Assembly: GCF_000189255.1 (NCBI RefSeq)
Contig: NZ_AEVS01000076.1
Location: 1 to 64,000 of the forward strand
Direction: 5' to 3'
Length of the DNA: 64,000 bases
Origin: Vibrio brasiliensis LMG 20546
Lineage (GTDB): Bacteria > Pseudomonadota > Gammaproteobacteria > Enterobacterales > Vibrionaceae
The notes under the pieces were generated by a model. That model was not told where the DNA came from. It ran no database searches and was given only the letters and a program-made list of their open reading frames with translations. Position numbers and translations under genes: made by a program. Below, one piece after another: positions 35,321 to 46,484 of this stretch (positions are counted from its first letter, which is position 1; every line of letters begins with the position of its first letter).

Positions 35321-36535
35321 ATGCAAGATACACTCACCGTTATACTCGCAGGTGGTATGGGATCAAGATTGAGCCCTCTCACGGATGATCGAGCAAAGCC
35401 GGCAGTTCCCTTTGGTGGTAAGTACCGAATCATTGATTTTACCCTGACAAACTGCCTCCACTCCGGGCTGCGTCAGATCCTTGTGTTGACTCAATATAAA
35501 TCGCACTCTTTACAAAAACATCTACGTGATGGTTGGTCTATCTTTAATCCGGAATTAGGCGAGTTTGTGACAGTCGTGCCCCCTCAAATGCGCGGTGGTG
35601 GTAAGTGGTATGAAGGAACAGCCGATGCTATCTATCATAACTTATGGCTGTTGGAACGCAGCGACGCAAAACATGTGATCGTACTTTCCGGTGATCACAT
35701 TTATCGCATGGATTATGCGGAGATGCTTAAAGATCATATTGCGAACAATGCTGCTCTTACTATAGCGTCAATGGATGTGCCCAGAGATGAGGCTTCAGCG
35801 TTCGGTGTACTCTCTACCGATGAGAATGGCTTAATTGATACGTTCTGTGAAAAACCCGATAACCCTGAACCTATGCCTGGCAATAACGGACGTAGCCTTG
35901 TATCTATGGGCATCTACATTTTTGAGATGGACACTCTACAGCGAGTGTTAGAGGAAGATGCCGACAGCCTGAACTCTTCACATGATTTCGGTAAAGACAT
36001 TATCCCTAAACTGATCGATGAACGTAACGTCTACAGTTATAACTTCTGTTCAGATCGTGGCCGAGTCGCAAAGGACTGTTATTGGCGTGATGTCGGTACT
36101 ATAGACTCTTTCTATCAAGCCAATATGGATCTGCTAGAGCCGATCCCACCAATGAACTTATATCAGCCTAGTTGGGGAGTTCGTACTTACGAGCCACAAC
36201 TGCCACCAGCACGTACCGTTTCTTCAGCCACGGGCAATGAGGGGATATTTATCAATTCAATCATTGCCAATGGTGTGGTCAATTCCGGAGGTTCGGTTCA
36301 GCACTCGATCATATCTTCAAATGTACGCATAGATGATAGTGCAACGATCGTAGACAGCATCCTATTCGATAGCGTGGTGGTTGGTGAAGGGTGTAAATTG
36401 GTTAACTGCATCATCGATAAACATGTAGTTATTCCGCCTAATACCCAAATTGGTCTCAATCGGGTCGAAGACGCAAAACGATTCCACATTTCGGATGAAG
36501 GCATCGTCGTTGTCCCAGAGAGCTACCAGTTCTAA
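35321..36535 (+). CDS. glgC: glucose-1-phosphate adenylyltransferase
   Basis: A 404-residue enzyme making ADP-glucose for glycogen synthesis. N-terminal nucleotidyltransferase with VILAGGMGSRLSPLTDDRAKPAVPFGGKYRIIDF and GTADAIYHNLWLLE, and a C-terminal left-handed beta-helix (hexapeptide repeats, SIIANGVVNSGGSVQHSIISSNVRI). ATG 35321 has GGAG 6 nt upstream; an ATG 12 nt earlier has none. Slightly shorter than the E. coli enzyme, as usual for the Vibrio chromosome II form. No other glg gene is adjacent. Confidence 0.96.
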   Translation: MQDTLTVILAGGMGSRLSPLTDDRAKPAVPFGGKYRIIDFTLTNCLHSGLRQILVLTQYKSHSLQKHLRDGWSIFNPELGEFVTVVPPQMRGGGKWYEGTADAIYHNLWLLERSDAKHVIVLSGDHIYRMDYAEMLKDHIANNAALTIASMDVPRDEASAFGVLSTDENGLIDTFCEKPDNPEPMPGNNGRSLVSMGIYIFEMDTLQRVLEEDADSLNSSHDFGKDIIPKLIDERNVYSYNFCSDRGRVAKDCYWRDVGTIDSFYQANMDLLEPIPPMNLYQPSWGVRTYEPQLPPARTVSSATGNEGIFINSIIANGVVNSGGSVQHSIISSNVRIDDSATIVDSILFDSVVVGEGCKLVNCIIDKHVVIPPNTQIGLNRVEDAKRFHISDEGIVVVPESYQF

Positions 36536-36548
36536 ACCTATCAGGATT

Positions 36549-36582
36549 AAAAAAGGCCTTGGACATTTCCAAGGCCTTTTTT
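36549..36582. terminator. bidirectional terminator
   Basis: AAAAAAGGCCTTGGA and its complement around a 4-nt loop; serves glgC and, on the minus strand, the chitodextrinase gene. Confidence 0.9.
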
Positions 36583-36590
36583 ATCAGTGC

Positions 36591-39500
36591 TTATTGCGGA
36601 CAAGTTACCTCATCCCAGAACCAGTTTGACTGGGTTGGTGACTCCCAAGTGCCAGGGCTGTTTTTGGCAACAAAACATTTATCGTTATAGATATACGTTG
36701 TGCCATTCACCGCTTGAGTCACACCTGGTTCCCATACTTCAACAGGACCCGTTGGTTCTGTTCCCCCATTATCACCGCCGCCGGTACCACCATTACCAGA
36801 AGAGAGATCCGCAAGAGGTAAATCTGGGTACTCAGCCTTAAGTGCATAATCGACACCGTTGATCTTAACCGTGTAGTTTGCAGGCCCAGAAACAGGCAGG
36901 TAGTAAACCATGTCTAGCTCATAGACATCACCATTAGCCATGTCGTTCCAAGCCGGTAGCGAGAACGATACGCGGTGCATCGTGCCATCTAGACCACCAA
37001 TATTGTCAGCTCTGGTATGCCCAGACGAGATAACCGTTAAACCACCACCAGATTGATCTTTGGCGTTATCCGGCGCAGAGACAGGAATATCAAACTGGAA
37101 CTCTGTTCCACCCGGGATCACCTGACCTGTGTTGTTAGTGAAGGTAATTTTAGGGTTGATTGGGTAGTTTTGGTCGCCAACTTTGAACCCACCTACGTTT
37201 ACCGTAATATCGACTGCCTCTGCTGGCATAGCTGCTGTCGCAACCTTATTACCATACGGTGTAGCGGTCGCAAACTTGTCGTAGATCGCCTTAGTCATGG
37301 TATTACCCATGTGGTACTCACCACTACCATTCGCACAGGCTTGTTCAGTTAAATCAACGCTTGTACGCTGTCCATTGGCATCGAGGTTATAACAGTTGTA
37401 ATCCCCTGCGAGTTCCCAGAACATGATGCCACCGATTTCTTTATCGATAACGTAATCCGCTTTGACCGATACCGACTGCTCATCTTCAGTAGAGAGGAAT
37501 ACACTCTTGTCTGCGTTCCACAACCAAGGCGCGACCGCTACAGAGTCGTAATTACGGGTATAAGTACCGACCAATTGGTGCGCTGGATTGTTAGGGTCAA
37601 GATTGTAAGCAGCGGCGTAGCTACCTAAAATTCCATTTTCCAGGTTTTTGGCATGCCACATCGGACCTGAACCTGCACCCATCTCGTTACCTTTCGGGTC
37701 AGTATCGTGCCACATGTTATCGATACCGACCGCACCGTTACCACAGTTGTTGCTTTCACCTTCGCCTGTACCTTCAGGACATTCAGCCTGATTTGGCAAC
37801 GCAGCTCGACCCCATAGACCATTGGTACCACCAGTTACGCCCTGCCAACCACGGGTATAGTAAGGCACACCAATATTGATTCGACCTGCTGGCATTGAGC
37901 CACGGAAGTAATGGTAGGCCCAGTCCGTATTAAGGTAACCGATACCGCCATACTGAGAAGTGGTGTAGACGTTCCATTGCGCTAGCTCTGAGTCTTCGCC
38001 GGTATCATACAGCGCTGCATTGTGACCAACATGATCGTTCCAGGCACCGTGTAAATCGTAGGTCATGATGTTGACGTAATCGAGGTATTTAGTGACGTCA
38101 AATGTTTCCATACCACGTAACAGGTAACCTGAAGAAGGTGCTGCGATTGTTAGCATGTAATGCGTGCCGTCCTCAGCAGATGCGGCATCGAGTTTTTGGC
38201 GCAGAACTTTCATTAGTTCCTGATATGAGGCCCATAAATATGGACGACGTGGTTCCATAAACTCTTTGTCATACGGGTTACCTGCACCTGCCATCGAAGT
38301 TGGATATTCATAATCGATATCCAAGCCGTCAAAACGATAGGTACGCATCATAGCCACAGCGGAAGTCGCAAACTTTTCAATACCCGCATGGTTTATAGAG
38401 CCGTCGGCATTGGTCGTCATGGTGTAGAAACCACCGTCAGCGACGCGATTACCGTCAGCACCAAAGTGACCCCCTGTTTCAGCCCAACCACCGATAGAGA
38501 TCAGCGTTTTAACGCCATAACGTTCTTTGTATGTTGCCAGTGCACCAAAGTGGCCTTTAAAGCCAAGCGTTGGATCAATATCGACTCCTGGCCACTCTTT
38601 ACCCGTAGCCGCATTGTTCGGGTCATTAACATCACCTAAATTAACATTACCATCCGGGCCAATTCCGACAAACGCGTAGTTAATATGGGTTAACTGTTCC
38701 CATGGAATATCTTTAACCAGATAAGCGGCTTGTGGATCATCACCAGCACGCCAGCTAGTAAAGTAGCCAATTACACGGCGAGGATGGTCCGCCCCCATCA
38801 GCTCACGACCATCTTCGTCATAGGCTGTACAGTATGGAACATTGATACCTTCAGTCTGATACAGGCCATCTGGTCGACAATTTGCTGCGGTAGGTGTGCC
38901 ATTTACCTGAAGTGTCGCAGCAGTAGAATTAGTATTCGCACCAAGGTTATCCGTAGCCTTGGCATATATAGATAGGTTACCTGCCTGGCTTGCAGTGTAG
39001 TTTAATACATACGGTTGTGCGGTCGCGGTCCCAACCAGTGATCCAGCGACGAAGAACTCTACCTTATCAATTGTACCGTCAGAATCAGCAGCATTGGCGG
39101 TGAGCGTCACCTCTGATCCCTGATCTACAGTAGTACTGGAAAGTGTTATTTCAACGCTAGGAGCAATATTGTCAGGCGTTGTCGAGCTGACATTAATCGA
39201 AACATTACTCAGTTGGCTCTTAACTCCGGCATCATCAAATGACGCGGCGCTGATTTGATGTGTACCGGATGACGCTAACCAGGTAGTTGTATATGGCGCG
39301 GTATTTGATTCTGCCACCACAACCCCATCAACCACAAACTCTACTTTGGTTACGCTACCATCAGCATCCGCCGCATCAGCTGAAATTGTGACAACGTCAC
39401 CCTCAGTGATAGTATCAGTAGCAAGTGGTGAGGTTAATGAAACTGTTGGTGCCTGATTCTCGCCCGTGGTACTACAGCTTCCTAAGTCACTCCAGTAATC

Positions 39501-39734
39501 CCACTGACTTGATGAATGAGTCGAAGGATCATTGTTTTCAGTCCAGTAATTTGCCTGATAAGCCTTACCAGCGTGTTCAACTTGATCGCCGCCTACATAG
39601 GTTGCTGTCGAGTCCCAACTAGCCAGAGTTGTACAATCAATCGCTGCGTAACTGTTAAATGCCATTAAGCATGACGCACTTAACGTGCTAAGCGTGAACA
39701 CGCGTTTAACGGTGTTCTGTCTCGATATCTGCAT
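36591..39734 (-). CDS. secreted GH18 chitodextrinase/chitinase
   Basis: A 1047-residue secreted enzyme. Signal peptide (residues 1-30), an N-terminal CBM5/12 chitin-binding module ([23 protein letters not shown]), two Ig-like modules (about 95-190 and 195-280), a GH18 catalytic domain (about 310-830) with the motif [11 protein letters not shown] near residue 470 (catalytic Glu in DxxDxDxE), a further beta-sandwich domain, a Gly-rich linker and a C-terminal CBM5/12 ([16 protein letters not shown]). Length and order match the Vibrio chitodextrinase that accompanies glgC on chromosome II, which cleaves soluble chitin oligosaccharides. A matS site lies in the coding region. Confidence 0.9.
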   Translation of the reverse strand: MQISRQNTVKRVFTLSTLSASCLMAFNSYAAIDCTTLASWDSTATYVGGDQVEHAGKAYQANYWTENNDPSTHSSSQWDYWSDLGSCSTTGENQAPTVSLTSPLATDTITEGDVVTISADAADADGSVTKVEFVVDGVVVAESNTAPYTTTWLASSGTHQISAASFDDAGVKSQLSNVSINVSSTTPDNIAPSVEITLSSTTVDQGSEVTLTANAADSDGTIDKVEFFVAGSLVGTATAQPYVLNYTASQAGNLSIYAKATDNLGANTNSTAATLQVNGTPTAANCRPDGLYQTEGINVPYCTAYDEDGRELMGADHPRRVIGYFTSWRAGDDPQAAYLVKDIPWEQLTHINYAFVGIGPDGNVNLGDVNDPNNAATGKEWPGVDIDPTLGFKGHFGALATYKERYGVKTLISIGGWAETGGHFGADGNRVADGGFYTMTTNADGSINHAGIEKFATSAVAMMRTYRFDGLDIDYEYPTSMAGAGNPYDKEFMEPRRPYLWASYQELMKVLRQKLDAASAEDGTHYMLTIAAPSSGYLLRGMETFDVTKYLDYVNIMTYDLHGAWNDHVGHNAALYDTGEDSELAQWNVYTTSQYGGIGYLNTDWAYHYFRGSMPAGRINIGVPYYTRGWQGVTGGTNGLWGRAALPNQAECPEGTGEGESNNCGNGAVGIDNMWHDTDPKGNEMGAGSGPMWHAKNLENGILGSYAAAYNLDPNNPAHQLVGTYTRNYDSVAVAPWLWNADKSVFLSTEDEQSVSVKADYVIDKEIGGIMFWELAGDYNCYNLDANGQRTSVDLTEQACANGSGEYHMGNTMTKAIYDKFATATPYGNKVATAAMPAEAVDITVNVGGFKVGDQNYPINPKITFTNNTGQVIPGGTEFQFDIPVSAPDNAKDQSGGGLTVISSGHTRADNIGGLDGTMHRVSFSLPAWNDMANGDVYELDMVYYLPVSGPANYTVKINGVDYALKAEYPDLPLADLSSGNGGTGGGDNGGTEPTGPVEVWEPGVTQAVNGTTYIYNDKCFVAKNSPGTWESPTQSNWFWDEVTCPQ
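39388..39400. other. matS: matS site (MatP binding)
   Basis: GTGACAACGTCAC, full consensus match, inside the first Ig-like module of the chitodextrinase gene. Confidence 0.8.
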
Positions 39735-40117
39735 GTGCCCTCTATCCTTAAGTAATTGTTATATCGTTAAAATTATTAATTATTGACGCCGAAGAACTTA
39801 AGTTCTTCAGTAAAATAACACTAGATAAGATTGAGGAAATAACACGCTAATATTGTCTATTGTCCAAAATGACTCGCAATATCGGATGTTGTACGTGCAA
39901 CAGAACACCACTTAATTTGTATCGATAACTAATTTCTGATTTATTTTTGTACAAAAAATAAACCTCTTCATGGAGACCACGAAGAGGTTTTGTACAGAAG
40001 ATTGACTAGATCTACTATAGGGGGAAAAGAGAATAATTCTCTTTCGGCTATTAGTATTGCCTAATTCTTTGTTTAAAAACACTGTAAAGTTGCAACAGCC
40101 TGTTTCCCCTTTTCAGA
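39735..40117. other. intergenic region between chitodextrinase and yqhC-like gene
   Basis: These 383 bases are AT-rich, hold the promoter side of the chitodextrinase gene and one terminator (39951-39990). I see no small gene. No regulator site could be assigned. Confidence 0.45.
39951..39990 (-). terminator. intrinsic terminator after the AraC-family gene
   Basis: AAACCTCTTC and GAAGAGGTTT with an 11-nt loop; the minus strand continues with ATTTTTTG. Confidence 0.7.
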
Positions 40118-41002
40118 TTATGCTGACACGTTTGCCTTTGGCGTCTCATTAAAATGGCGCTTAAACTCCCGCGAAAACTGCGAAGTACTGTTATACCCAA
40201 CCAAGCGAGCAGCATCACCCGCTTTTAATCCTTCAAGCTGAATCAACTCTTTCGCTTTGTTTAGGCGTACTTTCTTAATGTACTGAATCGGCGTCTCTAA
40301 CGTTACACTCCGAAAGGCCTGATGAAAGGCTGAGATACTCATATTGGCCTGTTCAGCTAGATCCTGCACCGTTACCGCTTCAGTGTAATTCTTATGCAGG
40401 TAATCGAGTGATTTGGCCACTCGCGCGTAATGGCCTTCATGACGTGCCAGATCAAACAGCACATACCCTTCCTGGCTCAATAACACACGGAAGGCTAACT
40501 CTTCCATCAGCCCATTAGCGAGAATGGCGGTTTCTATTGGATTACATAATGCCTTCATCAGACGTTTGCAGACGTCGAGCATCATCTCATCCATAGCGAC
40601 TGACTTTAGACCAGGGTTAGTCGATACCTCGTGACGAGATTGAAAGCAGTGCATTGAATCTAGCTTATTCACTAACCGGTGAAGCAGCTGCGGGTCGATA
40701 TCGATACTAAGACCAAGCAGAGGCTCGCCATTTTCGGCAAATGCCTCACACTCGAGAGGCATAGGAACACCGACCACTAAGTAGTCGTCTGGCCCATAAC
40801 GCACTGGCTCATTACCCAGATAGATATTTTTCGTCCCCTGACCGAGAACAATCACACCGGACTGATAGACGAAGGGTTGTCGAGAGTTACCTTTACTACT
40901 GCGATAAAAGTGTACCCCTTTTATTTCTGTTTCAGTGATTCCCTCTAGTTGATGCAACTGCTTGCGTTCAACATAGTCTTGCATCAATTCAGCTAACGTC
41001 AT
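40118..41002 (-). CDS. yqhC: AraC-family regulator, YqhC-like
   Basis: A 294-residue regulator. AraC_N-type N-terminal domain (VIVLGQGTKNIYLGNEPVRYGPDDYLVVGVPMPLECEA) and a C-terminal pair of helix-turn-helix motifs (VQDLAEQANMSISAFHQAF, AGDAARLVGYNSTSQFSREFKRHF). It is divergent from the YqhD-type alcohol dehydrogenase, as in E. coli where YqhC activates yqhD in response to aldehydes. ATG 41002 has GGAG 5 nt upstream. Confidence 0.85.
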   Translation of the reverse strand: MTLAELMQDYVERKQLHQLEGITETEIKGVHFYRSSKGNSRQPFVYQSGVIVLGQGTKNIYLGNEPVRYGPDDYLVVGVPMPLECEAFAENGEPLLGLSIDIDPQLLHRLVNKLDSMHCFQSRHEVSTNPGLKSVAMDEMMLDVCKRLMKALCNPIETAILANGLMEELAFRVLLSQEGYVLFDLARHEGHYARVAKSLDYLHKNYTEAVTVQDLAEQANMSISAFHQAFRSVTLETPIQYIKKVRLNKAKELIQLEGLKAGDAARLVGYNSTSQFSREFKRHFNETPKANVSA

Positions 41003-41140
41003 TTTTACTCCGAGCCAGGCAAATTTGTAGAAATAGGCAATAAGTTTAGAGAAATTGACCTTTATCGGCGCCAATGTCAATACTAATATGCACTATATCT
41101 TTTAAACATGTAACAGCATGGAACCAAGAGGCAAGTCGCA

Positions 41141-42289
41141 ATGCAATTTAGCTATGTAAACCCAACCCTGATTCACTTTGGTCAAGGTCAAATTCAAAGC
41201 ATCAGTTCGGCAATCCCAGCAGATAATAAAGTATTGGTCATCTATGGTGGTGGTTCTATCAAACGCAACGGTGTATACGACCAAGTTGCGAAAGCGTTAG
41301 AAGGTCATCAATGGACGGAATTCTCAGGTGTTGAACCTAACCCAACCAAAGAGACAATGGATAAAGCGGTTGAGATCGTCAAGCAACAAGGAATTGATTT
41401 CATTCTTGCTGTCGGCGGTGGTTCTGTAATCGACGGTTCAAAATATGTCGCAGCAGCTTCACACTACGACGGTGATGGTTGGGACATTTTCACTGGTAAG
41501 CATCAGGTCACTTCTGCAGTACCTCTTGCGGCTATTCTTACCCTGCCGGCAACTGGCTCTGAGTCAAACATGGGCGCAGTGATTACTAAAGCGGAAACTC
41601 AAGATAAACTTCCGTTTATGACACCTCACGTACAGCCAAAGTTTGCGGTAATGGACCCGGACGTAATGAAGACACTGCCTGAGAAGCAGCTGATCAACGG
41701 TATCGTCGATGCTTGGGTACATGTATGTGAACAGTACCTTACTGTTGCTCATGACGGAATGGTTCAAGATGGCTACTCTGAAGCGCTGCTTAGAAACCTT
41801 AAGCAGCTTGGTGAGCAGTTTGAATCTCGCGACAATGACGCGTGGCGCGCAAACCTGATGTGGAGTGCTAACCAGGCATTGAACGGTCTTATTGGCTCTG
41901 GGGTTCCTCACGATTGGGCAACGCATATGATCGGTCATGAATTTACAGCTCTTTGGGGAGTTGATCACGCCCGTTCACTGGCTATCGTTCAACCTTCATT
42001 GCTACGTAACCAGATCGATGTTAAGCGCGCTAAGCTTGAACAGATGGGAAAAAATGTCTTTGGTTTAGCCCAGTCAGAAACATTAGCTGAAGAGACCATT
42101 GCCGCTATGGAAGCTTTCTACCAGTCACTTGGCGTAACAACGCAATTTAGTGATTACCAGGAGTCTAAGCAGCAAGCAGTAGATGCAGTACTTAGCCAGC
42201 TAGAAATGCATGGTATGGTCGCTCTCGGCGAGCATCAGGCGATTGATTTGGCACAGAGCCGAAAGATTCTTGAACTAGCTATTGCCTAA
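41141..42289 (+). CDS. yqhD: NADPH-dependent aldehyde reductase, YqhD-like
   Basis: A 382-residue iron-containing alcohol dehydrogenase (group III). FGQGQIQSISSAIPADNKVLVIYGGGSIKRNGVYDQV binds the cofactor, GGGSVIDGSKYVAAA follows, and the metal ligands are D in GIVDAWVHVCEQY and the histidines in GVPHDWATHMIGHEFTALWGVDHARSLAI. It reduces short aldehydes, probably with NADPH, and detoxifies methylglyoxal or other carbonyls. mgsA, which makes methylglyoxal, lies 5 kb away. Divergent from its presumed regulator. Confidence 0.92.
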   Translation: MQFSYVNPTLIHFGQGQIQSISSAIPADNKVLVIYGGGSIKRNGVYDQVAKALEGHQWTEFSGVEPNPTKETMDKAVEIVKQQGIDFILAVGGGSVIDGSKYVAAASHYDGDGWDIFTGKHQVTSAVPLAAILTLPATGSESNMGAVITKAETQDKLPFMTPHVQPKFAVMDPDVMKTLPEKQLINGIVDAWVHVCEQYLTVAHDGMVQDGYSEALLRNLKQLGEQFESRDNDAWRANLMWSANQALNGLIGSGVPHDWATHMIGHEFTALWGVDHARSLAIVQPSLLRNQIDVKRAKLEQMGKNVFGLAQSETLAEETIAAMEAFYQSLGVTTQFSDYQESKQQAVDAVLSQLEMHGMVALGEHQAIDLAQSRKILELAIA

Positions 42290-42310
42290 GTGAATCTAAA
42301 AATTTAGTCT

Positions 42311-42337
42311 AAAAAGCAGCTGAGGCTGCTTTTTTTG
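42311..42337 (+). terminator. intrinsic terminator after yqhD
   Basis: AAAAAGCAGC and GCTGCTTTTT around TGAG, followed by TTTTG. Confidence 0.9.
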
Positions 42338-42356
42338 TTTATATAAGAAGGATTCT

Positions 42357-42977
42357 ATGTGGTTGCTGATCGTCGTAGTGTGTGCGATTCATATCTGGAG
42401 TATTGATAGAAGTAATAAATGGCTGTTCTACACCACTAAGGCCACTCCAGTTCTTCTCATGTCAGCGATCGTTTTCACTCAACCTGACCCGCTAGATTTC
42501 TATACAATCGCGGTTGGTGTTGCCCTGCTGCTGTCGTCTGTGGGTGACCTCTATTTGATGCACCCAAAAGATAAGTTTTTGCAAGGCTTGAGTCTGTTTC
42601 TGTTAGCCCATATTGCCTATAGCGCAGCATTTATTCATCAGGTTGTAGTAATCAGTAATTATTGGGTATTACTCTCTCTAGCAGCTACGGCAGTTATCAT
42701 CTACCTACTTCTCTTACCAGGACTTGGTCGCTCTAAAATCCCCGTCGCAATTTACTCTGTTGCTATCGTTATTATGGCTTGGGGTGCGGTAGAGTTTTGG
42801 ACGCAGACAAAAATTCCAGCGGCTGGCTACGCCATGCTTGGTGCACTGACCTTTGTTGTCTCTGACATCGTACTGGCGGTAGACAGGTTTCGCAGTAGTT
42901 CAGGTTTCTCTCGCCATGTTGTCATGGTCACTTACTACACTGCGCAGGGACTATTAACCCTGTCAGCAGTTACTTAA
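42357..42977 (+). CDS. lysoplasmalogenase-like YhhN/TMEM86 family protein
   Basis: A 206-residue membrane protein with about seven hydrophobic helices. KATPVLLMSAIVFTQPDPLDFYTIAVGVALLLSSVGDLYLM and AYSAAFIHQVV resemble the YhhN (TMEM86) family; the last helix holds FVVSDIVLAVDRF with the conserved Asp residues. The family hydrolyses lysoplasmalogens in animals; the bacterial substrate is unknown. Ribosome binding site AAGGA. The 3' end overlaps the opposite gene by 8 nt. Confidence 0.85.
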   Translation: MWLLIVVVCAIHIWSIDRSNKWLFYTTKATPVLLMSAIVFTQPDPLDFYTIAVGVALLLSSVGDLYLMHPKDKFLQGLSLFLLAHIAYSAAFIHQVVVISNYWVLLSLAATAVIIYLLLLPGLGRSKIPVAIYSVAIVIMAWGAVEFWTQTKIPAAGYAMLGALTFVVSDIVLAVDRFRSSSGFSRHVVMVTYYTAQGLLTLSAVT

Positions 42978-43494
42978 CCTGATAGCGGTATATCAAATCA
43001 TCATAATACTGGCCGCCAATCTGGTAGGCATCTTTTTCGCGCTCTGCGAGGCTAAAGCCAGCCTTCTCCAATACTTTACACGAGGCAACATTGCCATCCG
43101 TAACAATCGCGTTAACGGTTTCAATTGGGTAGTTCTTGGTTGCATGGCCGATCAGTGCAACCAGTGACTCTGTACCATAACCACGACCATGAAATTCCGG
43201 TAACAGCAGGTAACCGACTTCAATATGCTGTTGATTTTCTTCAGAAAGACACAAACCCGTTACCCCGATAGCATCGCCGGTCTGCTTCTCGCGGATAACC
43301 AAACATAACCAATGGCTGTTCGGCCAACTCCATTTCGGAAGACGGGATTCAAAACGCTGACGAATCTGTTCCGTCGATGGTTTATCAAATGCATAGCGAA
43401 TCACATCATCATCTTGATGTAATCTCTCAAATAGCTGCCAATCACTCTCGGTGATCTGGTCCATTAGTAGTTGTTTTGATTCAATTGGGTACAT
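42970..43494 (-). CDS. GNAT-family N-acetyltransferase (RimJ/RimL type)
   Basis: A 174-residue protein with the RimJ/RimL pattern: EIESKQLLMDQITESDWQLFERLHQDDDV start, VGYLLLPEFHGRGYGTESL acetyl-CoA-binding motif and ETVNAIVTDGNVASCKVLEKAGF. The substrate is not predictable. Lies 9 nt downstream of torS. Confidence 0.85.
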   Translation of the reverse strand: MYPIESKQLLMDQITESDWQLFERLHQDDDVIRYAFDKPSTEQIRQRFESRLPKWSWPNSHWLCLVIREKQTGDAIGVTGLCLSEENQQHIEVGYLLLPEFHGRGYGTESLVALIGHATKNYPIETVNAIVTDGNVASCKVLEKAGFSLAEREKDAYQIGGQYYDDLIYRYQVK

Positions 43495-43503
43495 TAAAGT
43501 TCT

Positions 43504-46404
43504 CTAATTAAATATCTCTTCCAGCGCAAGCTTCGATTTCTCAACCAACGAGATGAGTTCTGCCCTTTGCTGAACAAATACTTCCAGTGGCTGGAGCGCT
43601 TTTTCTATATCTAAACACAAGTCAAATAAAGCATGTAAGCCTAAGCTACCCGCCGAACCTTTTAACTTATGCGCAAGTTGTTTGATTTCGTGTTGATCAT
43701 TGTCTTGCTTCGCGGTGTCTAGCTGGCTGATGATTTGATCGGCCCCATCGGAAAACAGGCGACAAATCTCGATCATTTTCTCTTTACCAAGCACTTGCAT
43801 ATCGTTCAATACCACTTGGGCATCGATAACCCGGCGATCGTAACTCTCGCTCACTTGCGCTTCCTCTTTATGGCACTCTTTCTGCTCTAGCAACAGAGGC
43901 TTACCCTCTAAGCTATTCTGAATCATGTGACAAAGTGCGTCTTTATCGAGCGGTTTAGGCAAATAGCCGTCAAAACCTGCAGCGATATAGCTCTCAACCT
44001 CTTCGTTATACACGTGTGCCGACACAGCAATCATAGGTGTTGCGGGTTTGTCGGTCGAACCTTGCTCAAACTGTTTTAGTTCAGCGAGTAGTGTGACACC
44101 GTCACAATCAGGGAGGTTAATATCCATTAACACAATATCGAACGCATGCTGAGAAAAGAGTTCTTGCGCGTTCTTACCATCAACTGCGGTCAACGTTTCA
44201 TGCCCCATACTGGCTAAGAAACCTTCCGCAACCATACAGTTAACGGGATTATCTTCGATCAAAAGCACTCTAGCGGTAACGGTGCAATCAGCGCTGGTTT
44301 CATGCTCCTCAACCTCTTGACCCGTTTGTAGAGGCACAGAGAACCAGAACCGACTTCCCTCGCCAATCTCTGACTCAAGATGGATTTCACCACCCATAGC
44401 TTCAACCAGACGCTTACTGATCGCGAGACCAAGTCCAGTACCGCCCTTACTACTTAAGCCGCCTGACGCTTGCGTGAAGGCGTCAAATAGGGTCTGCTGC
44501 TCTTGTTCACTGATGCCCACACCTGTATCAGACACTTCGAAAAGGACATGACCCTGTTGGTCCGGGTCATGAGCAACATAAATATCGACATTCCCTTTGT
44601 CAGTGAACTTGATAGCATTTCCAACAAGATTATTAAGTACCTGACCGATTCGCGTCATATCGCCGAACCAGAATTTATCCACATCACTTTCAATAAAGTA
44701 CTCTAATTGCAGTGATTTCTCCTGCGCGCGACCATTGAGCAACTGTTTGGTGTCATCGACCATAGCATACAGATTAAAATCAACTGGGCGGATTTCTAAG
44801 TGACCCGCTTCAATTTTTGAATAATCGAGGACATCATTCAGGATAGCCAGCAGCCCCGTACCACTTCGGTTAATCACATCAACATAATGGCCTTGTTGGC
44901 GGTCTAACCCAGTATCTTTTAGTAGACGTGCGGTACCAAGTACGCCGTTCATTGGCGTGCGAATTTCGTGGCTCATCGTCGCGAGGAAGGCAGATTTCGC
45001 TCGGCTCGCCTGCTCTGCCTCTTGTCGTGCTCTGGCGTGGTTCTCTACTTCTTGGTTAAGTCTTGAGTTCGCATCCTGTAATTGGTGCGTGCGCTCGGTG
45101 ACAAGCTCTTCGAGATGACCTTTATGCTCTTCCAGTTCTCGCTTCGCCTTTGCTTCACTCTCAGCGACGACCTTAAGTGCTTTCGCTGTGTTCCGGGCAG
45201 TGATTATCGCCTGCCCCATATGCGCTAGCTCGTCATTACCCTTAACAGTAACATCCACCTGTAGTTGGCCTTTAGCGATCGACAAGAGTGCAGATGAGTA
45301 CTCGGCTAAGCGTTTAACTACTGATATATAAACGACTTTCCACACGATCAATACCACGATCACCATGCCGAGTACGGTAATAATGGTGAGGGTTAACTGG
45401 GCGTAATCAAGCGTGGTTTTAAGTTCATCTACTGCACGAGTTGTCGAAGAATTAGATTCGTCCACCAACTTGTTTACTGTAGTGTTCAGGGTTGTAAACT
45501 GATTAAGAGTATCTTGCATCAATTGTTGGGCAGAACGCTCGTTGTCGTATCGCTGAGCCAACACATCGAATACGACCTGACGTAATTCGAGCTTCTTAAG
45601 CAAATCTTCCATTTGCAATGATCGAGTTGGATCTTCCACCGCCTGCACGCGGCGCTTCATAATATTGAGGTTATTGATAAACTCTTGTCTTATGGTTTGA
45701 ATACGGCTGATGTCAGATACCGTGCGCGCCTCCTCGATGTGGTTAAGAAGCTTAAAAGCCAGCAGATGCAATTCATGCAATCGCTCAGAGAGGTCGAGAT
45801 CCACTTCGACCAAAGCATCAAGGGCATTATATGCCTGATCTATTTTCTGCTTCTCTAGCAGCGCGTAGATATGAGTGACGTTGGCGACGGCGATGGTCGA
45901 CGTGTTGGCAACCTGGGTACGGGTTAGTTGTTCTAGCTCTAGTGCCAATTCACGTAGCTCGCTGGTTCTGACCGCTATGTCTTCACTGAGGAACAGTCGT
46001 CTCTCAACCACGATGCCAAACTTTGCCAAGGTATCGATAACTACCTGCACGTCTGACTCGAGTCGCGTTAGTAACGCTGAATCGAAAGAGTCCGAGCCCA
46101 GCTGCTTAATATGAGTCAGTAACGACTCAAGCTGTGAAAACAACTCTTTACCTGAGCTTTGACGCTGAGCTTCAGTTTTCGCGTTTGATAATGTCTGAAC
46201 AGAAGAGATGATCCGCGAGCTCAGTTCTGATACCTGTCTCGCCTCGATCATCGAAGGAATTGCCGAGTTAACGACATTTCGCTCTGTTTTGGCCACGGAA
46301 GTGAAGCCAAATACCCCGATTAGTGCGGAAATCAAAACCAATAACGCCATTGCGAGGAACGCAAGCAGCAGTTTGCGTCCAATACTGGCTTTAGCTAATA
46401 ACAT
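43504..46404 (-). CDS. torS: TMAO sensor hybrid histidine kinase
   Basis: A 966-residue hybrid kinase. TM1 (residues 10-32) and TM2 (about 340-360) flank a helical periplasmic sensor; HAMP follows ([22 protein letters not shown]), then the kinase core with H near 477 in [14 protein letters not shown] box and [10 protein letters not shown]-type boxes, a receiver domain with D near 758 in [12 protein letters not shown], and an HPt domain with H near 910 in [12 protein letters not shown]. This four-step phosphorelay is that of TorS, which works with periplasmic TorT to detect TMAO. torT is divergent. torR itself is not in the window. A matS site lies in the receiver-coding part. Confidence 0.9.
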   Translation of the reverse strand: MLLAKASIGRKLLLAFLAMALLVLISALIGVFGFTSVAKTERNVVNSAIPSMIEARQVSELSSRIISSVQTLSNAKTEAQRQSSGKELFSQLESLLTHIKQLGSDSFDSALLTRLESDVQVVIDTLAKFGIVVERRLFLSEDIAVRTSELRELALELEQLTRTQVANTSTIAVANVTHIYALLEKQKIDQAYNALDALVEVDLDLSERLHELHLLAFKLLNHIEEARTVSDISRIQTIRQEFINNLNIMKRRVQAVEDPTRSLQMEDLLKKLELRQVVFDVLAQRYDNERSAQQLMQDTLNQFTTLNTTVNKLVDESNSSTTRAVDELKTTLDYAQLTLTIITVLGMVIVVLIVWKVVYISVVKRLAEYSSALLSIAKGQLQVDVTVKGNDELAHMGQAIITARNTAKALKVVAESEAKAKRELEEHKGHLEELVTERTHQLQDANSRLNQEVENHARARQEAEQASRAKSAFLATMSHEIRTPMNGVLGTARLLKDTGLDRQQGHYVDVINRSGTGLLAILNDVLDYSKIEAGHLEIRPVDFNLYAMVDDTKQLLNGRAQEKSLQLEYFIESDVDKFWFGDMTRIGQVLNNLVGNAIKFTDKGNVDIYVAHDPDQQGHVLFEVSDTGVGISEQEQQTLFDAFTQASGGLSSKGGTGLGLAISKRLVEAMGGEIHLESEIGEGSRFWFSVPLQTGQEVEEHETSADCTVTARVLLIEDNPVNCMVAEGFLASMGHETLTAVDGKNAQELFSQHAFDIVLMDINLPDCDGVTLLAELKQFEQGSTDKPATPMIAVSAHVYNEEVESYIAAGFDGYLPKPLDKDALCHMIQNSLEGKPLLLEQKECHKEEAQVSESYDRRVIDAQVVLNDMQVLGKEKMIEICRLFSDGADQIISQLDTAKQDNDQHEIKQLAHKLKGSAGSLGLHALFDLCLDIEKALQPLEVFVQQRAELISLVEKSKLALEEIFN
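44093..44105. other. matS: matS site (MatP binding)
   Basis: GTGACACCGTCAC, full consensus match, inside torS. It is the rightmost of five perfect sites in this window. Confidence 0.8.
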
Positions 46405-46484
46405 CGAGAATCTTCGCTTCTTAAGTCTTGTATAATGCGCTATATTTTGCAGTGTTTAATCCGCCTTTACCAACGAAATACTGC

